Assembly: GCA_012184525.1 (NCBI GenBank)
Contig: WOFQ01000025.1
Coordinates: 1 to 64,000, forward strand
Source of the DNA: Xenoacremonium recifei
Taxonomy: Eukaryota; Ascomycota; Sordariomycetes; Hypocreales; Nectriaceae
Length of the DNA stretch: 64,000 bases
Reading direction: 5' to 3'
The notes beneath the pieces were generated by a model. It was not told the DNA's origin. It saw only the letters and a program-made list of their open reading frames with translations, and did no database searches. A program made the position numbers and the translations under genes. Shown here one piece after another: positions 11,490 to 22,666 of the stretch (position 1 is the first letter of the stretch; every line of letters starts with the position of its first letter).

Positions 11490-13995
11490 ATGGCGTCGCG
11501 GCCTTCTCACAGCCGGACCAACTCGAGTTCCAACACGAACGATCACCGTCCTGCCCAGCCCAGCGCCCTGCGACAAGCCCTCAACGCCCACAGACAGAAC
11601 CGCTCCGTCGATGCGTCCTCCCTCGGCGACGGCGCGGAGTCTCCTCCGACGTCGCCCGGGTCCGCGTCCCGCAATGCCTCTGCCGGGTTCAGCGCCTTTG
11701 CGACCGAATCGACACCTCTGATTCAGAACCAGCGACGGCCCAGCGTTCATCCTGCGCACCCTGGTGTCTGTAGCCATGGGACCTTCAGTCCACGGCCATC
11801 CAGCCCGGCGATCACGGCGCAGAGCACCGACGAGGACGGGAGCAGCGATACAGGCGGTTCAGGCACGCATATTCCCGTTCTGGACGATGCCATCACCACT
11901 ATTGTAGGACATGACGACTGGAAACACTGGTTGAAGAAGCGTATTCGGACCAAGAAGATGGGGCATAGCAGCGTGTTGGCCGAGCAGGCGGGCTTCCAGG
12001 ACACCACGCTCATGTACATGGCTTACTACGTGCCCTGCCTCAACTGGATGAAGCAGTATCGCTGGTCATATCTCCGCGGAGATCTCGTGGCGGCTATCAC
12101 CATGGCCTCGTTCTACCTGCCCATGGCCCTCTCCCTGGCAGCCAACCTCGCACATGTGCCGCCCATTCACGGGCTCTACGCCTTCATCTTCAACCCGCTA
12201 ATCTATGCCCTGCTTGGGTCTTGTCCGCAGATGGTTGTCGGGCCGGAAGCCGCAGGCTCACTGCTTGTTGGGACCGTCGTCAAGCAGAGCGTTGACTCGG
12301 GTAAGAACCAGGAGGACAACGACGTGCTGCATGCTCAGATTTGCGGTATTGTGGCGGGAATGGCTGGCGCCACAGTTCTGATTGCGGGCCTGGCCCGACT
12401 TGGGTTCTTGGACAGTGTGCTGAGCCGACCTTTCCTACGCGGCTTCATCAGCGCCATCGGTTTTGTCATTGCCGTGGACCAGCTGATTCCCGAGCTGGGA
12501 CTAACACAATTGGCCTCTGAGACGGGAGTGAGCCACGGGAGTAGTGTCGACAAGATTGGCTTCATTCTTTCCAACTTCAAAAACGTTCATGGCTTGACAT
12601 TTGCCATCTCCGGCATCAGCTTCGTCGTCATCATGATCTTCCGGTAAGTCGTGCAACATCAATGTGTCACTCCTTGTACTAACCCTGACAGGACACTGAA
12701 GAATCGACTGCAACCAAGGTTCCCAGGTGTCGCCTACATCCCCGATCGGTTCATCGTTGTTGTAGTCTCCGCCATTCTCTGCTACAAGCTCGACTGGGAG
12801 GACCAGGGCGTCGAGGTTCTCGGGCCCGTCAAGGCTGCTAACGGTGGTCTTTTCACTTTCCAGTGGCCGTTCAAACCGTCCCTGATGCCTCATATCCGTA
12901 GTTCCATGTCGACCGCCTTCTTGATTGCATTGCTCGGCTTCTTCGAGTCGTCCGTTGCCGCCAAGAGTTTAGGGTCTAGTGAGACCATTCAGGGCATTCA
13001 GCTCAGCGCAAATCGCGAACTCATTGCTCTCGGCGTAGCTAACATGGTCGGCGGTTGCTTCCTGAGCCTGCCTGCTTTTGGAGGGTATGGTAGGAGTAAG
13101 GTGAATAAGAGTACAGGCGGCAAAAGCCCAATGAGCTCCATCTTCCTGAGCCTCATGACCGTTCTGTCCATCATCTTCCTCCTGCCGTACTTTTACTATC
13201 TTCCTGTAAGTCTGAACTGTCACCTTCAGATGTAATATCTTTGCTGATCAACTTGATCTGCAGAAACCGGTCCTATCCTCCATGATCTCTGTTGTGGCGT
13301 GGTCGCTCATCGAAGAAGCACCGCATGACATTGGGTTCTTTTTGCGTATCCGCGGTTGGATGGAGCTCGGGCTTATGGCTATCATTTTCCTCGCCACCAT
13401 GTTCTACTCTCTGACTCTGGGCATGGCCTTTGGTGTCGGGCTGTCCCTGCTCATGGTCATCAAGCATAGCACACGACCGCGCATTCAGATTCTCGGCCGC
13501 ATTCCGGGTACCAACCGATTCGAGAATGCTGAAGGCGAGCACAGCAACCTCGAGTTTGTCGAGGGCTGCCTGATTGTCAAGATCCCTGAGCCACTGACGT
13601 TTGCCAATACCGGTGAACTCAAGGCGCGGCTGCGGCGTCTTGAGCTATACGGCACGTCTAAGGCTCACCCAGCGCTTCCTCGTCTGCGTAGCCATGATTC
13701 CAATCGCAACGTCATCTTCGACATCCATGGCGTTACGTCGATGGACGGCTCCGGCACGCAGGTGCTCGAGGAGATCGTACGCGGCTACCGCGACCGCGGC
13801 GTGCGTGTATTCTTCTCACGTGGACCCGCGCGCCGCAGCCATCCCGTATGGCGACTCATGTCGCGCAGTGGCATCATTGATCTTGTAGGAGGCGAGGCAC
13901 ATTTTGTTAACGATGTTGAGGAAGCGTTGCGATTGACAGAGTATGAGGAGAGCATTAATGGGGAGTCGAGTCGCCGGGGTTTAGTGTCGGATTGA
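11490..13995 (+). CDS. SulP family anion (sulfate) transporter with STAS domain
   Basis: Three exons (11490..12643, 12692..13205, 13264..13995) give 799 residues. A disordered Ser/Pro/Arg-rich N terminus of about 120 residues precedes a membrane domain with roughly ten helices, including SYLRGDLVAAIT, PIHGLYAFIFNPLIYALLGS and the conserved PxAFGGYGRSKVN loop. The C-terminal STAS domain spans roughly residues 650-790. This is the SulP/SLC26 architecture, normally H+/sulfate or related anion symport. The branch looks like the fungal clade near S. pombe SPAC24H6.11c rather than the well-studied Sul1/CYS-14 pair, so sulfate is a likely but not certain substrate. The long N terminus suggests regulation by phosphorylation, an inference from composition only. 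Confidence 0.9.
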
Positions 13996-14467
13996 TGTCC
14001 TTCTTGTTTATTCATGTGGAAGCGGTGTGTAGTAGAAAGGCATAACAGCATCAGAGGAGGAGATACCACCAGCGGGAGAACAAAAATAGGGGAGAGCATA
14101 GGTAGCATTTTGGGAGTATGTTTCTTGGGAAATTGACCATTCACAAGCGCAATTGATTGAACCCTCTTCAGGAACACACAAACCAGCACGTCATGACTTT
14201 TGGGAAGTCACATGTAGCCCATGATAGGGCTGATGCGCCTCAACGTGGTTCTCTGACTTGCCAAATTGGGCTCCGGCATGTCGTTAAAATACGGTTCCGA
14301 AAGCGGGTCTGCCAGCGTGGCGGGTCCGAGATCAGATCCGGGGGAGGGAGCCACGTGCTTTGCGAGATCTGGGCTTGATAGTCTCCTCTATTGCAAGATC
14401 TCGGGGATTTTTACCTAATTCTAGAGTTCCATGATACCATCATCATGTGCTGATGGACCTCATGTTC
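13996..14467. other. Convergent intergenic region
   Basis: It lies between two convergent genes. I see no gene or repeat. Confidence 0.5.
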
Positions 14468-15501
14468 TTAAGCGCCCATCTCTTCTGCCACGACTCTGTC
14501 CAAACGCGCAACCGCCTCCCTGACAGCATCCATGCCCTCGCCCTCGTCTTCGATGAACTTGGTCAGTTCAAAAAGATGATTCTGCCCCGGCGCAATAACA
14601 ATGGAGACTTTGTCCTTTCCGAGGCGGCGCCACATTTCTAGGCTCACGTCCAGCGCCACTTTCGTGTCCATATCTCCATGAAGGATCACCGTCCGCGGCC
14701 ACTCCGCAACACGCTTCCGATCCTCCCTCGCCCATTCAAATCCCTTGTCTGTGCCTTCGAGGAGCCCTCTCCATTCGCTTTTCGCCGTGAACCAGGCATA
14801 AAGCTTCCCCGCCAGCACCTCTTGTGGCGACGGGGTATGTACGGGGTCCGTCCATTCGGGATTGCGCGCGCCGCTGGGGAGCAACTTCTCGAGAACAAAC
14901 GTCGAAGCCGCATCAGGCGGGTTTTTCCCAGCAGTGGGGGGCCTCTGGAAGAAGGGCCGGAGTTCCCAGTCGAAGGGTAATTCAGGCGTAATCATGTTGT
15001 TTGAGGTATAGAAGGGGTGGCGAAACGTGCTGATGCCCTGGATCGAGAACAGGGCGACGGGTGGGGGAATACCTTTAGGTAACGAGAAGACAGTCTGGCA
15101 GGCGAGGAAGAACCCCGCGCTTGCACCCGCGACGATGACTCTACGAGGCTTATTATAGCTATGTCTCCAAGTCCTAGCGAAGAAATACGCTTCCTTGGCA
15201 TCTTCGGTGAGCGCCTCACTCTGGACTCCTGGCATTAATCGGTAGCTGGCGCTAATCAACGGCCAACGGCGCTGGACGCAGACCTGGAAAGCTGTCAGAA
15301 GGAAAGGACGCAAACGGTGACGAGAACATTTACCTGCACAAGCCACGGAGCGATGCACTCTGGTCCCCATTCCATGAGGCCGCCAGGGTGGAAGTACAGC
15401 ACGACGATGTCGCGGCGGCAATCATCCGGGATGTATAAGTCGCAGTGGAGCTTTAGGCCGTCTTCGCGCTTGGCGAAATAAACAGTTCTTTTGACAAGCA
15501 T
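14468..15501 (-). CDS. Alpha/beta hydrolase (esterase/lipase-like)
   Basis: Exons 15334..15501 and 14468..15283 (50-base intron, GTAAAT..TTCCAG) give 327 residues. The fold is that of alpha/beta-hydrolase family 3. An HPGG oxyanion motif near residue 38 replaces the usual HGGG. The nucleophile elbow GASAG carries Ser111. Asp262 in HGDMDT and His292 in GQNHLFEL complete a plausible triad in the expected order. No signal peptide is seen, so the enzyme is probably intracellular. Similar proteins accompany secondary-metabolite or detoxification pathways, but the neighbours here do not point to one. The start at 15501 gives a compact N terminus; an upstream in-frame ATG at 15639 is less likely. 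Confidence 0.82.
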
Positions 15502-16446
15502 TGAGAAAGAAGTGTAGATGATCAAGGATCTCAAGGAGGAAGATACGAACACTTTCACGCCTGTCGGTGAGGGAGGGAGTCGGTGGTTGTTTTTAAAAAG
15601 GAGGTTTGCGTGTAACTGTAACCCCGCACAGGCAGCCACTGCAGAAGGGCGTGAGTCGGGTCATCATCTACAGGTTGGGGGTAAGAGTCGGATGAATTAC
15701 GATTCTTGGCCCCCAAAGAACATCAGCCTCAACAACATTTGTTTAGTAATCTTGCAATGAAACAAGAAGTGTATGGGCCAGATGTTACTCACTAGAGCAT
15801 CGAGGTTGGGACTCAGTACATCCAGTGTGAGAATTACCTGTGAGCGACAGACGTCAATAGCTCACCCTCTCTACACTCGGGAGATGGGCAGGAGACGAAA
15901 CTGTATCAACTCCTCGACGACAGAGCACCATTCTACCATTACATATACAATACAATAGTCAAATCGCTCAGCCCGGGAACGCTCATTGCCGAGCGTAATA
16001 TCCCACTCCCTCTATCGTCTCGCCGTTTTCGTTCGCCGACCCAAAAGACGACCACCACCCCCGACCAGGATTCTGCGCGCTCATCATCAATGCGAGTGCC
16101 CCTTCACTCCCCTAAAACCGCATTGCACAAAAATCCGCTCCCCCTCCCCGTCGTCACAAGAAACACGTATGCGCAAGGTGTTGATATCCCATCCATCGTC
16201 TCGTGCCTCAGTCGAGTGCTTCTTTTTAATGCATGCATCGCGTGTGCCGTCAGCGTCGCCCCATATGCGACGAGAGCTTCCCAGAAAATTCACCGATCCC
16301 GTTGAAGAAGAAGAAAGGAAAAAATGTGTATGATGTGGTAACGAAAGGGGAACGCCGAGATGCGGTGTTCCCACCAACGGGAAATGTTGTTGAAATCATT
16401 ATTAGCAAGGTTGGTGTAGAAAACCCGGAGCGCCGTTGAATGTCCC
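15502..16446. other. Intergenic, no gene seen
   Basis: This 945-base spacer has several short overlapping frames and no coding signature. It includes the promoter of the hydrolase gene and the 3' flank of the CDP-diacylglycerol synthase gene. Confidence 0.5.
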
Positions 16447-17990
16447 TCATCGCCTCATGGGGATGAACTTATCGATACACTGCACGAACTGGAAAATGTT
16501 AGCTAGGCTTGCGGGGGGATGTAAGAAAAACTCACGTCTTCGGGCATGACACCCTGGTTGCCGAGGTATCGGCCCATGCTCCTGACGAGCTCGATCTGCT
16601 CCTCCGTGGACAGGCTGGTGATGGCCGTCTCCAGCACCGTGCCGAGATTCACCTTGTGAATCGCAATGAAGGTGTGGTAGTACATGTAGGCGAAGAAGCC
16701 CATAATGAACTGGCAGTCCATTCTGTCGGTGATACCGCCATGGCCGGGGATCGAGTCGCCAAAGTCCTTGATCTTGAAAGTGCGCTTGAGACCTGAGGCG
16801 AAGAAACCGCCGAAAGGCGCAATGAGGGAGGCGAAAGAGGCGAGGTTGAGAGCGTGGAGCTGCACGGGGGCCACGGTGATGGAGAAAGTCGTCGTGTTCT
16901 GCGGGAGGAAAAAGTACTCTGGTAGAGTGTATGTGTGGGGGACGAAGACCGGGTTGGGGTCGCACTGGAGACCAGTGAAGATGTTGGCGCCAAGATCCTA
17001 GATAAAAAGTGAGTATGCTGTACATTGAATGCAAAGACAAGAGCCTGGCTTACGTTCACAGGGCAGATGAAGTACTTGGACCGCGCCATGAGGTTGACGA
17101 GAAGGAAAGCAAAGACGACAGTCATAATCCAAGCGCCAACGAAGCCCTCGACCGTCTTCTTCGGGGAAAGCTTAATAAGCTGGGTGCGGCCAAAGGCGAT
17201 ACCGCAGATGTAGGCGAAGATGTCGTTGGTGATGACGAGAGCGGCGGGCAGGAAGAACCAGATCATGCCCTCGAAGACGTTGTTCATAATGAAGTGGGCT
17301 TGGACGACGATGAGGTAGAGGGCCATGTGCGTCCAGGCAAAGTTGGTGAACTGGAACTTGTAGTGGCCGGCCTGCAGCGAAGCGACAAAGAAAACGAAGC
17401 CTGTGTCTGAAGTTAGCGGTGTTGCTCCGGAGCTATCTTGTGCAAACTCTCTCCCACATACCGAACACGTATAGAATAAAGCTGATGAAGCGGTGGTGGG
17501 TGGCCAACGGCAGCAGGACCTTGTCGACCAGCACAATGTGCTTGAAGTAGTAGATGACGGTCTCGCCGTACAGGAAGTACATGGTGGTAGCCAACCAATA
17601 CCAGTTGAGGCTCTTTGTAGATCGCAGCGAGCGCGCCCGGCTGGGCACGTTGGCGATGGCAATAACCTCCTTGAAGGACACGATCTGGACGGCGGTGATG
17701 ATGCAGATGATGTAGATGTGGCCCATGAAGAGCGCGGCGAAGAAGAAGGCGATCATGATGAGGGTCCAGAAGGTGCGGGTGACAAAGTTGGCCTTTTTCT
17801 TCTCGTACTCGGCCTGTCGCTCCTCAGGCGTAGGCGGCTTCTCGTCAACCGTCGCGAGATGGGCCTGCGACCGCGCCTTTGTTGGCGATCCGGCCTCGCT
17901 GGACTCGCTGAAGCTGGACCGCCGCTCGCCGTGCGCCGTGCCATTCCCGTTCTTACCGGGGAATCGGACCCCTCGCTTTGACCGGGCCAT
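16447..17990 (-). CDS. CDS1: Phosphatidate cytidylyltransferase (CDP-diacylglycerol synthase)
   Basis: Four exons (17462..17990, 17054..17400, 16536..16997, 16447..16488) give 459 residues, close to the 457 of yeast Cds1. The enzyme makes CDP-diacylglycerol from phosphatidate and CTP, the branch point for phosphatidylinositol, phosphatidylserine and cardiolipin synthesis in the ER. The family signature is complete at residues about 360-386 (S-x-L-K-R, K-D-x-G-D, HGGITDRMD). Six to eight hydrophobic helices are visible and the N-terminal 70 residues are charged and disordered. The last exon encodes only 13 residues. All splice junctions are in phase. It is transcribed toward the hydrolase gene. 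Confidence 0.95.
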
Positions 17991-19630
17991 GGCGACTACT
18001 GCTCAGTGATGCGCCGCTCGGTGTGTGTCTCTCGCGATGCTGGTGGCAGCGGGAGGTTCGGAAAGGGCGGGGATTGCTCGCTGGGCGGGCGCTGCGCGTG
18101 CGCTGAAAGGAAAGGAACCGTCTCGTGATGTCGCGGTCTGCGTCTCGCTCTCGTCGGCGCAGGAATGGGCAGATCGTCCGGCGAGTCGTGATGCGGCGGC
18201 TGCTGCGTGTCCTCGTCGTGGGTTGGCGACGTCGAGGTTGTTTTTTCGACGTTGCGGAAAGGTTGTGGATTTTTGGCTCCGGCTGGTTGGTGTTGGCAAG
18301 TGCAGCTGAGGAGGAGCTACGGGATGGCTGATCCGCTAATTATCCAGTTCTGCCCACTGACGATGCATGCTGACGCTGAAGGAAGATGCGCTAATAGGCA
18401 TTCTTTCTTATCCCCGGAGCTTGGACCTTTCTCCTCAAGAGCTTGGCTGTGGCTGAGGCTCCAGGTTGAGGTAGCGTTACGTCAGTCTTCCCCTTGTCTC
18501 GCCCCCCGGATTGTCTCCTATTCGCTCGCCTCTTCCCGGACGAATATTGAGTCGAGAGTCCAACACGTGCATTCCGCTGACTCAAGTTCTCTCTTCAGGA
18601 ATTTCCGATTCTCTGCTGAAAAGACACCTGTTCTCGCGCGCAATAGCTGCTTGGCCCAGGGCACACGACCGATGCAGGGGCTAATTACCTGTGGGACGGC
18701 ACCGAGGCAATTGAGAAGCCCGTTAGTTTCTCTTCCGCTGCCTATGTCGGACGAGTTTCGAGATTCCGACTGTTGGGACCCAGGTATTGCCAAAGCCTTG
18801 AATGTCAACGGTTCCGGTATTGAAGATCTTAATTAGCATTGAACACTTTTCATTTTGTGCATCTTTCTCAGCCACGATCCCCGCATTTCAGAATAAAACT
18901 ATAGGGTAAGTCCTCCACGAACATAATGTTCAGGGCTCTCTTACCATCTCTGTGAAGCAACAAAGGGAATAGGGCAATTAATTCTTCCTCTTAATAATAG
19001 GTGAGTACTCATTTATTATCCCCATATATCAATGCCTGCCGGAGAGCTGCGGGAGCTCCGGAGCGTCATTACGCGCCCGCATGAATGCTGCTCCGCATCT
19101 GTGGCCCTTCTCCATCCCATACTAACGAAACGCAATTCGTAGCTTTCTACAAAGCGATTGACTGGTTAATAAAAGCTTTCATTCATGGCTCATGGAATAA
19201 AGAGGGGGTAAGAATAAAACCTAACTCTCATCTTCCTTCTTGCCATTCATAACTCTAGGGGACCTACGCATAGTTGTGATGACGTCTCTGGCCATCCATT
19301 CCAGATTGACATCACTCGATAATCACATGCTTTTTGCGTCGAAACAGGTTTGTGGCGTCGACGCAGTTCTTGACGGAAGCTGAGCCACAATCCCCGCCAG
19401 CCACATTTTACACTAAATCGATTTCACGTGATCTTGTGTCGTGTCGGGAGATGGTCGTCATTGAAGACAGCTGTTAAAACCAGAGGAAATTAATGTTAAT
19501 AGCCCCCGCCCATCAAATACAAAGGGTGACAAAAAACAAGACAGTTTAATTTTCAGCGTCAAGAAGTTGTATGTTCCGAGGATGTATGTAATATACACGT
19601 GCAGACGCATGTGCGGCGGAGTCCCCCGAT

Positions 19631-19646
19631 TTCACAGCATTTTTAG
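19631..19646 (+). repeat. Direct repeat, copy 1
   Basis: TTCACAGCATTTTTAG occurs here and again at 19690. Both copies are followed about 14-16 bases later by TGACACTG, so the similarity spans about 40 bases with a divergent middle. Confidence 0.7.
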
Positions 19647-19689
19647 ACCCCCCCGAGACCTGACACTGGAAGTGCGGTTCACCCCAACC

Positions 19690-19705
19690 TTCACAGCATT
19701 TTTAG
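19690..19705 (+). repeat. Direct repeat, copy 2
   Basis: This is an identical 16-base copy of the sequence at 19631, offset by 59 bases. It is a diverged tandem duplication within the gene desert, with no known function. Confidence 0.7.
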
Positions 19706-20779
19706 TCCTGGGCAAGGCTTGACACTGAATTAAGCTTTAGCCTTGATTAGGTATCAAATATCTTCGCTCTGTCTGATCTTTTAAAGACTTTGACCTGCTA
19801 CAATGTAACAATAGTAATAAAGGTACTTCGCAGCAGGCAAAACGCAGTTAGGGATTTCAAGTTAACTATATCCATCTCTGTCCTTTTGCTCTGAGGAGTA
19901 ATTGTCAAGCATACGCCGTTGCCTAATCTGTGAGCGTTGTGAGCCTTCTGAGAGACATCTTTCCTCGGTAAAATCATTTCTTCATTCATTCATTCATCCA
20001 ATCCGGGGCTGGATGTGACACTGGCTTGAGTCAAGGGCAAGGTGTACTCCGAACGAGTCACCCTCTGCACCCTCCCCGCCGTTCGCCCATCTCCGACGGC
20101 CAGGGACTTGAAGCCCTGAGCTTGAATTTATGCGATGGGGCTGAGAGGCAGGTCCGGTTCCGAAGGAAGCCAGGATGAACAGGTACATGTTACCCGTGCC
20201 GACGCAGAAAGGCAAGGTACTTTCCTCGCTCCACCTCTGATGTTTAATGGACGTGACACTCCGTATTTGAACGTTAGATAGGTTGGGTACGATAGCCTCG
20301 GGCTCGAGTGCTCGCTCCAGTAACCCGAGAGCAACGCACTAGAGGAACGGGGATCGGAACAACTTCGCGGCAGAGCGGCCTGCAGGCTGCAGAAGATCGA
20401 ATGCTACGGTAGCGTGCACCAGTTCACCACGTGCCTGCGTAAGGAACCGCTGTGCGTGTATACATACCTTCGCACCTGTCTACTTTGTAGGGTTTTCATG
20501 CAATTCAGTTACCTTTGTTCAATAATGCAATGGGGCTTCACTAGAATCATTGAGTCGATAGCAGCGTCGTCACATCCGGCTATCACCTTGGCTTGAGCTG
20601 GCTGCAGACCTTGAATACGCATGAGAATGGAGAAGCCAGTGGGGGTATCTTGAATGGTGTGATCAGCTGAGTGCTCTAATCATTGCCCGCGGGCCTGGAA
20701 CGTACGTTTGCGGAATCATGGATTGACTACGCGCGAACAGTAGCTAATAATTACTAACCTCAAGAAGAATTGTTTAATG

Positions 20780-20920
20780 AATCCTTCTTTAACTTCGCTT
20801 CGTTTCCTTTTCCATTCCTCGCTCTCTCTTCTTTTCTTATCACCCACCGCGTTGTGTTGGATTTCCTCTTTTCTTGTGCTTCTTCCCCGTTTCTAGCTCC
20901 TGATACACGATTTCTCCATC
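20780..20920 (+). promoter_or_regulatory. Pyrimidine-rich tract resembling a core promoter
   Basis: A long run dominated by C and T matches the tracts found just upstream of transcription starts in filamentous fungi. The next ATG (20959) has a good context but opens a frame of only 19 codons. This could be a non-coding transcript, a short peptide gene or a dead gene. Confidence 0.25.
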
Positions 20921-22392
20921 TTTTGACCACGCCTTACACGTAGCCAAGCATTACTTACAATGAAGCTTACGTGTTTCAGCGGCGAACTGTATACTAGTGC
21001 TTGGCTCTTAAATACTTGACTCGGCATACCGACACTGAAGTGGATATGGGAAGGGCGATGATTTTCCGAGTACCTAGCGCGAAACCCGACATCCGTGGGC
21101 CGGCATTCGTCCTCGCTTTCGCCTATACTTCGGTATGTAGGCCACGAAGTATTGCCACCGAATCTTGATGATGGGGCCGAGTTATGCGATGGATCACTAT
21201 TCCGGCTGCAAATCCGATCTAACCTTCAACTTCAGATTGGTGCTCCTTCTCTTCACTTTTCCTACTCTTGCCGCCTTGACAATTCGGGCAGTCATCCAGG
21301 GGTTGACTGCACTACGACGTCTGTGCCAATCAGTCACCCTGATCATACCGCTGGTGTAATTTTCTGATCAGCCTAGATCATGAGTCTACTGGTTTTAGTT
21401 ATTGGAGCGTTGTACCGGGGCACGGCGAGTACTGGGGCTCCCAGTTAATTGAGCACAGCGGCAAAGTTGCGTGCCCGGCTTTGCCACCGTATCATCACTG
21501 ATCAGTGCCTGGATCGGATGTAGGAAAGGCCTCCCGATAGATCTTTTTTTTCTAATATGACTCCATAGGATGCTTCATCGGAACTGCGGGTGTGGTCTGA
21601 AACACAAGCATTCATATAAGGACCTCTTCTATCTCCTGGCTACATTTAACAACCACTGTAAGAATAGAATACAGGCTGCTAAGGCGGCGAAGAAGAAAGT
21701 CAAGCAGCAAGGCTGTATTTTCAGGAGGCATCATGTAGACACAAGCATCCAGAAGCCATGAACTTGCTCCGGGTTTTATGGTAGTGGGTTTAGTGACATC
21801 CGAACATATCGCAACATGTTACTTATGATATGTCTTTTACCATAACTATGTACGCAAAGTCTAATGCTCTTCTCTAATAAACAATAAAAACTCAGCTCGA
21901 GCCCGTATGGCCTGAACTATTTCATGACTAGTAGTATCTATCGCTTTTTTTTCGTGCTGTCGTCTGACACCTTGCCATCGGGATACTCCGTGACATGGCC
22001 GATACTTGTCTCAAGCATTCCAAATTTGCACTGATGCTCCTCAAGAATTAGCTGGGAGTCAATAGGACTTGGCGTTCCTGAAGATCACCTGAAAGCAAAC
22101 CTCGGTAAAAGGTGGCTCATCAGATCTCGAAAGTAATGGCCATACAATAGATCACCGAGAGGCTCCTCAGTCTAGAGTGGTCTTTCCTGGCCCACGAGTC
22201 GATACTAGTTCGTTTGTGGTTATTTCTTGGCCTAGACCTAGCGCGCCACATTCACGGGCCAACTTAATTGATCCCTCTCGTGACCTCCCCGAGCTGGTGT
22301 TTAATTCCGACTTCCGAGACTGTAGTCCATAGTCCGATTGCCGAAGCTAGGGGAGCACGCAAAATCTGGCCAGGAGTTCGTTTCTATAGTTT

Positions 22393-22453
22393 CTCCGCAC
22401 CCCAGAAGATCTGCGCAAAGGACTGGCTGGCCGGGGTTGCGGAGAACCTGGGG
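22393..22453. promoter_or_regulatory. Cluster of five CreA/Mig1-like hexamers
   Basis: Matches to the carbon-catabolite repressor core SYGGRG occur at 22393-22398 and 22400-22405 (minus strand) and at 22431-22436, 22439-22444 and 22448-22453 (plus strand). They lie 215-275 bases before the sugar permease ATG. Glucose repression of the permease is a reasonable inference; the hexamer is short, so only the density is informative. Confidence 0.4.
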
Positions 22454-22666
22454 CTCGCGTTGGCCTGTTTGGATGCTCCCCGTGGTGGCGCGAAGACATA
22501 TTTAAGGATCGTCGTCCCTCTCCGTCGAGACCAGGGAGAGTAGCAAGTCCAGCCCCGGACCACTCGAACGGCCAACGAACGCTTTCCCCTTCCATCTCCT
22601 CTGGGAAATCTTTTTTCTCCCTCTTCTACCTTTTCTTTCTTTCCGAGACTGCTAGTCGCTACTGGC

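Larger units (their letters stand above)
17991..22666. other. 4.7 kb gene desert
   Basis: The first 350 bases are GC-rich promoter of the CDS1 gene. From about 18850 the stretch turns AT-rich and has no frame with coding character; the longest (18207-18836) looks random. It contains a pair of direct repeats near 19.65 kb, a short TTCA microsatellite near 19980, a pyrimidine-rich tract near 20.8-20.9 kb resembling a fungal core promoter without an obvious gene after it, and the sugar permease promoter at its right end. Confidence 0.55.

Noticed and set aside
18207..18836. 209-codon plus-strand frame
   Set aside because: Lies in a GC-rich promoter of the CDP-diacylglycerol synthase gene, with many Cys and Trp and no domain pattern.
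19978..19997. TTCA microsatellite
   Set aside because: Only about four to five units; common background in intergenic DNA.
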